NCBI GenBank assembly: GCA_013368325.1
Contig: JAACJK010000061.1
Location: forward strand, 124,001-188,000
Length of the DNA: 64,000 nt
Direction: 5' to 3'
DNA from: Ephemerocybe angulata
Lineage: Eukaryota; Basidiomycota; Agaricomycetes; Agaricales; Psathyrellaceae
Shown: positions 58,736-64,000 of the stretch, one piece after another
Numbering within the stretch: position 1 is the stretch's first letter
How the letters are laid out: the number at the start of each line of letters is the position of its first letter
Position numbers and translations under genes: made by a program
Notes under the pieces: generated by a model
The model's database searches: none
What the model saw: only the letters and a program-made list of their open reading frames with translations
Told to the model about the DNA's origin: nothing

Positions 58736-58752
58736 TCCGTGTACATAGCAAC

Positions 58753-59721
58753 ATGGCTCGTCATCAACCTCGCCGTTCCCCTTTGCCTCGAAAACAACTC
58801 CGTGACGAACGTGCCCTGCTTATGGGGTTGGCTATCGACAAATCAACCTCACGCTCGTACCAGTCAGCACTCAACTCATATCTGCAATTTTGTTCAATCC
58901 ACGGCTTTCGCATCGAACCGACAGAAGATTCATTATCATTTTACATCACGTTCATGGCTCGCTACCTCAATCCGCGATCCATCACAGCATACCTTTCAGG
59001 CATCTGCCAACGACTCGAGCCCTATTTCCCGACCATCAGGGCTCTCCGTTTATCTTCAATCGTCACCAGAACTCTAAAAGGAGCACATCGTCGCCACGGT
59101 GCACCGTTCCGTCGAAAGCAACCGCTCTCCTTACATCACCTCGTCCACATTGCTGAGAGCCTACCTCACCCGCGTTCACATGACGACAATCTGTTCATCG
59201 CCCTTCTATACACGGGTTTCTTTGGACTGCTCCGCCTTGGAGAACTCACAGCATCTGATGAACACGAGCTGCGTAACCCACGGAAGGTGATACCGAGGTC
59301 ATCAGTCAAGGCCACCGACGATTGGTTCGAGTTCTCCCTCCCCACACACAAAGCCGACCCCTTCTTCGAAGGGAACCGCATCCTCATTCGCGCCAACACA
59401 TCAGAACCGAACCCCTACCCAGTATTCTTTCATTACCTTGCAACTCGCGATGCGCTCTTTCCGTTTCACTCGCCGCTCTTCCTCACTTCTAATGGCCTCG
59501 TACCAAGAAGAACATGGTTCTTACAACGTCTACGCCGGTTCCTCCCCCCGGAATTTGCAGGCCAATCACTACGATCGGGCGGCGCGACGTGGCTCGCATC
59601 CATCAACACCCCACCGAACATCATTCAAGCCACCGGAAGATGGTCAACAGACGCCTGGCAGATATATATCCGCCAACATCCCCTCATACTCCACTCTATC
59701 CTATCATCCACTACATCATAA
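58753..59721 (+). CDS. Tyrosine recombinase of the retroelement
   Basis: A 322-residue enzyme that integrates the circular DNA copy of the element; it starts 17 nt after the RT-RH stop. The N-terminal half is a core-binding-like region (SYQSALNSYLQFCSIHGFRI, SLSFYITFMARYLNPRSITA). The catalytic half has the first arginine in FFGLLRLGELTASDEHEL (about 155-172), the second in GQSLRSGGATWLAS (about 270), the tryptophan/histidine-box equivalent in ATGRWSTDAW, and the nucleophile tyrosine in WQIYIRQ (about 305). This matches recombinases of DIRS/Ngaro elements. No stops or frame breaks. Confidence 0.9.
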   Translation: MARHQPRRSPLPRKQLRDERALLMGLAIDKSTSRSYQSALNSYLQFCSIHGFRIEPTEDSLSFYITFMARYLNPRSITAYLSGICQRLEPYFPTIRALRLSSIVTRTLKGAHRRHGAPFRRKQPLSLHHLVHIAESLPHPRSHDDNLFIALLYTGFFGLLRLGELTASDEHELRNPRKVIPRSSVKATDDWFEFSLPTHKADPFFEGNRILIRANTSEPNPYPVFFHYLATRDALFPFHSPLFLTSNGLVPRRTWFLQRLRRFLPPEFAGQSLRSGGATWLASINTPPNIIQATGRWSTDAWQIYIRQHPLILHSILSSTTS

Positions 59722-59941
59722 CCATTCCCCGAACCGCTCCTCATATCGATCTCTTCATTCCCTCATCTTCACGATCCGTCGCCCCACATATAAAAAAAAA
59801 AAAAAGGTCTCCTTCTCGAAGGTAGCCTTACCTCGGTCCGGCGAATTCATCATTGGTTTTGTGAGGACGGACTGGCTTGGATGCCGTCCGCCTCTCGCCC
59901 GCTACACTCTTTGCACGATCACCGCTTCTAGGTTACGTTGG

Positions 59942-62900
59942 TTGCTCTTCATTAAGAGGATACCTCCATAGTATACCAGCTTTGTAACATGTCAATTTCT
60001 TATTCCAGTATTCTTCTTCAGTGGTAGCTGTAGGGGAAGAGACAATTTTTGTGTGGATCTGCGGAGCAGGTGCTGCAGACAAAAAGGATATCTCTGTGTG
60101 ACTGACAGGAGCATTCTCACTGCTGTTTTCCAGGTTATGGGCACGCAGTTCAGCTGTGGCTGCGGCAGTTTTCCAAGCCTGTCTGCGATCTTTATAAATT
60201 TGAGTTATCCAGCGGTCATTTAGACGATCACAGTCGGTGGCTAGGGACTCCGCTTGAGATGCTATTGGCATCATTAGGTCATATTTGTAGCATTGTTGGA
60301 ACCATGTTGCAGTAATTTCCAGCGAGTGGTCGTGGTATATGCCGACATCTTCAAGTTGTGTCAACGAGTCTTGTATATCAAGGTCAGATGAAGCAAGATA
60401 CTGAGATCGGCGGGAGTCCATCTGCTCTAAACTTGCCAAAGTCTCCTCGTGGATTAATACGTCTAGTGAATTGGTGTCATCAATATGTTGAGAGTGTTGC
60501 TCGAATTGCGGGAACGAAGATGCTAAGTTGGTGTTGCCAGATCGGGCTCGTGCTCGTCGTTGAGCATTGTGGTCATCTCGACTGTCTTTACATTCATGTA
60601 GCAACTGCATATTTCGGATCCTTTGCAGATGCTCCTCTGGTGCAGATTCAGCCCACACTTGAAATAGATCACTCCAACTAGCTGAAGATGGTCGCAGATC
60701 AAGAGATGTATACCACGGTTTAAAGAATATAAGCATTAGGCGAGCATGTGGTTCCTTGTCTACCTCACGGTCACGGCGTGGTATCGATGGTCCAACAGGT
60801 ACGGGTACGCACCGGTTTATACTTTGGGAAACTTGTAAGCAGTGGGTACGGTACTGTGGATGACTTTGAATGAATGGGAAAGTAGGGCGGAGCCGTGAAG
60901 TTGATCTCAGGATTTCATCGCGTGATTGGGGTGAAGATGACTGGTGTTGTGGCGACTCAGAAGTTTGGGAATCAGAGTCTAATTCTTCATCATCTGAGGT
61001 GCTGGTAGAAGGGCAGTTGCTGCTCCTATCATCTTCTAGAATGGGCGTCTGGGGGTTTCGAGCATTGCGCAGACGGCTTGAGCGTTTGATTTTTTGTACT
61101 CTGGAAACAAAATCCCAAAGGCTAAATTCCTCAAGTCCATGTCCGCGCTGTGAGTAATCTTGGAGTAAAGTTGCTCGGGATATTATTTGACCAGATGCTG
61201 TAACTTCAATAGTAACCTCGTCATCAACGGACTCTGGTGGGTGACTGATACAAGGAGTGATCGGTGTGGAGACGTCGTGGGCTTGGTCAGGCTCTGAAAT
61301 TACGGGAATATTGTCGACTAATTCTTTTGCGAAGGGATCTGTGCTATCAAGGGCATTTACGATGCTGGGCCAGTACAGTGAGCGGAATTTATGGCTAGTG
61401 TAATGATCTTCATGACCCAATAAATATGCCATAACTTGTTGCGCAGACAGCTCCTGATTTGCGACCATGGCAAAAGCGCACTTGTGAAGAAGCTTTCGTG
61501 CTCTCTCGGTGATCTCACAATCAGAATCCTCTGGATCACCTAGCCGATGGATTGCGGATTCTAGTGCAGCGTAAGCTACATGGGTCTTCAAAGGGGACTT
61601 GGTAATATAATCCGTAACATAATATAGTACAGCTTTCGCAGCCGTGCCAGAATTCAAGAATTTAATATCCATATTACATCTAAGGCACTCGAGCATACTA
61701 TCATTGAAGTTGTTACACATACCATCTAAATCACGTAAAAATAATTCTCCACTCTCAAGGTCAAAGAAAGTCTCTTCCCGATAGTTGTCTGGACTCATCT
61801 GGAATCTACACTCTTTCGGACCACTTGAAGAGGAAGAATATTTGTAGCATGTACCTGAATGGGTATGACGTTGGCTGCGCGTCGCCACATGGTGAAGATC
61901 CTTAGCTCGACATTTAACAGTATCTTCATTCAGAGCAGGAAAAAAGCCGCGTACTGCACTTGGATTAAATTGAGATGAGGGGATTTGTATATCGGGAGTA
62001 GGGTCAAGTGGAATGGATGTGGAAATGACATCGTTGAGGTACTGAATAACACGAGCGCGAAATACGGAGTCTTCAGCTATACGTGATTTCAATTCATCAG
62101 GATCAGGGGCACCCCGCAGCCATACGAACATGTGACAGTGCAGAGATCCTCGACCCTGGGCTTCAACCATACCGTAATAACCACTAACACTGCCCAAGAC
62201 TCCAAAATCATCCCAAGAATCAATAGACTTGAAATTCAGAAGAGCCGCGATGAAGGCTCGCATGTATTTTTCGAAGAATGTAACCCCAAGGGTAGGATTG
62301 CGAGATATAAGGCAGGATTGACTGTAGTACCTTGGAACATCTGTGTCAGGGAGATTATCAATATCCACATCGCTTCCAGCAAGTACTTTGACCAAAGGAT
62401 GGTAGATATCTGCTGGATTGACAGTAATAAAGAAGCTTGGCATACCAAGTTCAATTATTAGCCCTCGTACCTCATTTCGTCTCGTTATTTTGCTGGATGC
62501 AGAACCCGGAACATTGGAAGTAATAGCATTGATCTCGTGCATAAGTTTCACCACTCGTCGTTCCTCCTCGGTAGATGGCACAAATTTTCCAGGCTCTTGC
62601 ATTTTTTGAGTAACGACATGTACTGTCAGATGCGATAGCTCTCCAAATTCAGTTGCGAAATGCTGAAAGTTGGCACGTTTGACCTTACAAGCAGTCTTGC
62701 GCAAGACTTCTCGTCGCTGAATGATGTTAAAGGCTGTAAACAGGAAAGAATAATGCTCTTGAAATCTGCGATCAGCTAGAGAAAAACAATGTCGGACATG
62801 TCGGATCAATGATAAGGGAGTTGAACGAGAGGGATGCTCGAAGCCTCCAAGTCCAAAAGGAAAGAGAGTCGGATACATCATGGGGAATAGGGATGGATTG

Positions 62901-64000
62901 TTAAACTCGTTCACAGGGTCAGGGTCGTGAGGTATTTGGATATGGCCTCCATCTAAATTCTTCACATGTCGTGAAGCTGCAATGCGAAGCTGATTAGGTG
63001 TAGCTGTATCTGCGAGATTGGTGATAATGGTCTTTGAGAACTCAAGAGGTACATGAGTAGGTGGTGGGGGTGCTTCACAATCAAGCTGGGCTTCATTGAC
63101 ATTTGAGATTTGGTCGGCAATATCAGAAGAAGAGGAAGGATCAACATTGTCATACCTGCTGGTCACAACATCGAGGGTGGAGGATGACGCATGAACATTG
63201 ATTTTAACAGGGAGTACGATTTCTTCTTCGGTTATGGAATTCAAAACACCATAATCAATTTCGATATCATGATATAGCGAGTTGTTTGCCTTTAACCACT
63301 CTAGTGCCACTCGCACTCGATGTGGACGGATACAAAGAGGTTTAGCCTTTTTGCGAAGCCATTCATTGGTAGGTTTATATGAGCCAACAAAAACCACAAC
63401 AATTGGATTGGCAAGGTCTTCAAGAGCAGGAGGCAAAGTCGCAGCAACAGCAGAGGGATCCTGAGGATAAATCACAATATTCCCGCGGAAACCCCGTTGT
63501 TGAGTTGGTGAGGCCTGGTCATCATCCGGATTTTCGGTGTCATTGCCCGTGTGTTCACGAAGACGATCTTCACGTAGTTGTATGACCCAGACCTTCGACC
63601 GACAGCGAGCTACCATGGCCTCCTCAACAACAGTAAGATCAAGCAATTCGGGAGGCATGAGTCCAGTATAATTGTGATTTGCTAGGGCAAGTGGCGGGGT
63701 TTTTGCCGTCTTTTGATAGCAGTAACACTCCTTACAAAGGCGGACCATATAGCGGCTAGAGTGATCGAGATACACACCAGAAGGTTCCAAGAGGACGTTG
63801 CGATGTGATAGGAAGGGGCTTTGGTCTCGAAAACAGTGAGGGGAATCAGGGTGGTATTGAGGGTCGACAGGCGAATTTGTTGAGGGTTGTAGGCGAACAT
63901 CAGGCCGCTGGAAACAATCAAAATTCAGGTCATTCGCAGGGATTTCACGACAATTGTCGCGCAAAAAGGATCCAGCACAAGAAGCACAAGCAACGGTTGA
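59942..64000 (-). CDS. Helitron RepHel, N-terminal HUH replicase half (5' end beyond window, 3' end cut by insertion)
   Basis: The open frame enters the window at 64000 (reading TVACASCAGSFLRDNCREIP on the minus strand) and ends where the retroelement joins it, at YPLNEEQ. The CxxC-type N-terminal region is followed by the Helitron-like domain (IRHVRHCFSLADRRFQEHYS, LIIELGMPSFFITVNPADIY). The HUH metal site is RGSLHCHMFVWLRG, near 62140. The catalytic two-tyrosine motif is LYYVTDYITKSP, near 61610. The enzyme nicks and rejoins single strands during rolling-circle transposition. Removing the insert and one CAA codon would make it continuous with the helicase half. In its present state it should yield only a Rep-like protein with a few retroelement-encoded residues. 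Confidence 0.92.

Larger units (their letters stand above)
55271..59941 (+). mobile_element. Tyrosine-recombinase retrotransposon (Ngaro/DIRS-like), complete, nested in the Helitron
   Basis: A 4.67-kb plus-strand element encoding a Gag-like protein, reverse transcriptase-RNase H and a tyrosine recombinase in that order, with no integrase, protease or methyltransferase domain. That order without a methyltransferase fits the Ngaro group better than DIRS1. It interrupts the Helitron between two glutamine/leucine codons; TTG occurs at both junctions (55268-55270 and 59942-59944), either as a 3-bp duplication or as part of the ends. I found no convincing terminal repeats by eye; CTTGGATG occurs near both ends (55397 and 59877). 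A poly-A run of 13 lies at about 59792. All three frames are intact. Confidence 0.85.
53392..64000 (-). mobile_element. Helitron (rolling-circle transposon), 5' end beyond window, interrupted by a YR retroelement
   Basis: On the minus strand this element encodes a RepHel protein: an HUH replication-initiation domain followed by a Pif1-type helicase. The coding region runs from beyond 64000 to 53474 and is split at about 55270/59942 by another element. Both halves are free of stops and carry intact motifs, so the Helitron was probably functional until the insertion. The proposed 3' terminus on its own strand is a 23-nt hairpin followed by CTGG and then T, matching the CTRR-T rule. The 5' TC end is outside the window. 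Confidence 0.88.

Overview
The window looks like nuclear DNA of a filamentous basidiomycete, most likely an agaricomycete. Coding sequence is broken by many short GT-AG introns, mostly about 48-130 nt. The protein families are fungal: a NACHT-type STAND NTPase, a two-finger C2H2 regulator rich in low-complexity sequence, small secreted proteins, and a kinase-like family with a changed catalytic loop. The mobile DNA is a Helitron carrying a tyrosine-recombinase (YR) retroelement. I saw no rRNA, tRNA or CRISPR array.

Layout. 1-1032: 3'-truncated short-chain dehydrogenase (minus). 1.1-10.3 kb: gene-poor, with a large snap-back palindrome and a Mutator-like MITE that has a perfect 9-bp target duplication. 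10.35-13.46 kb: C2H2 zinc-finger regulator (minus). 13.5-24.4 kb: gene-poor, with tetranucleotide repeats, decayed duplicated segments and a strong hairpin. 24.4-25.4 kb: HDHD2-like HAD phosphatase (minus). 28.4-30.1 kb: two small secreted proteins (minus). 30.8-32.8 kb: LRR-like protein (minus), divergent from a DNAJC3/P58IPK-type ER co-chaperone at 33.65-35.66 kb (plus). 36.0-37.8 kb: helical protein with a PT-rich 9-residue repeat (minus). 41.0-44.2 kb: five-exon NLR-like protein with two separate P-loop NTPase modules (minus). 45.0-45.6 kb: small membrane protein (minus). 46.3-48.9 kb: kinase-like protein (minus). 49.9-52.1 kb: glucose-6-phosphate isomerase (minus, seven exons). 53.4-64.0 kb: Helitron (minus, running off the window), cut in two by a complete YR retroelement (plus) inside its RepHel gene.

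The intact genes between 24 and 52 kb are unrelated housekeeping, secretory and defence-type functions; nothing indicates a metabolic cluster. The most unusual items are the tandem-NTPase NLR, the nested Helitron/YR-retroelement pair (whose removal would restore one reading frame), and a candidate Helitron 3' terminus that appears to cut through a spliced plus-strand host gene. Exon boundaries were placed by eye from splice consensus, phase continuity and recognisable protein motifs, without transcript support.
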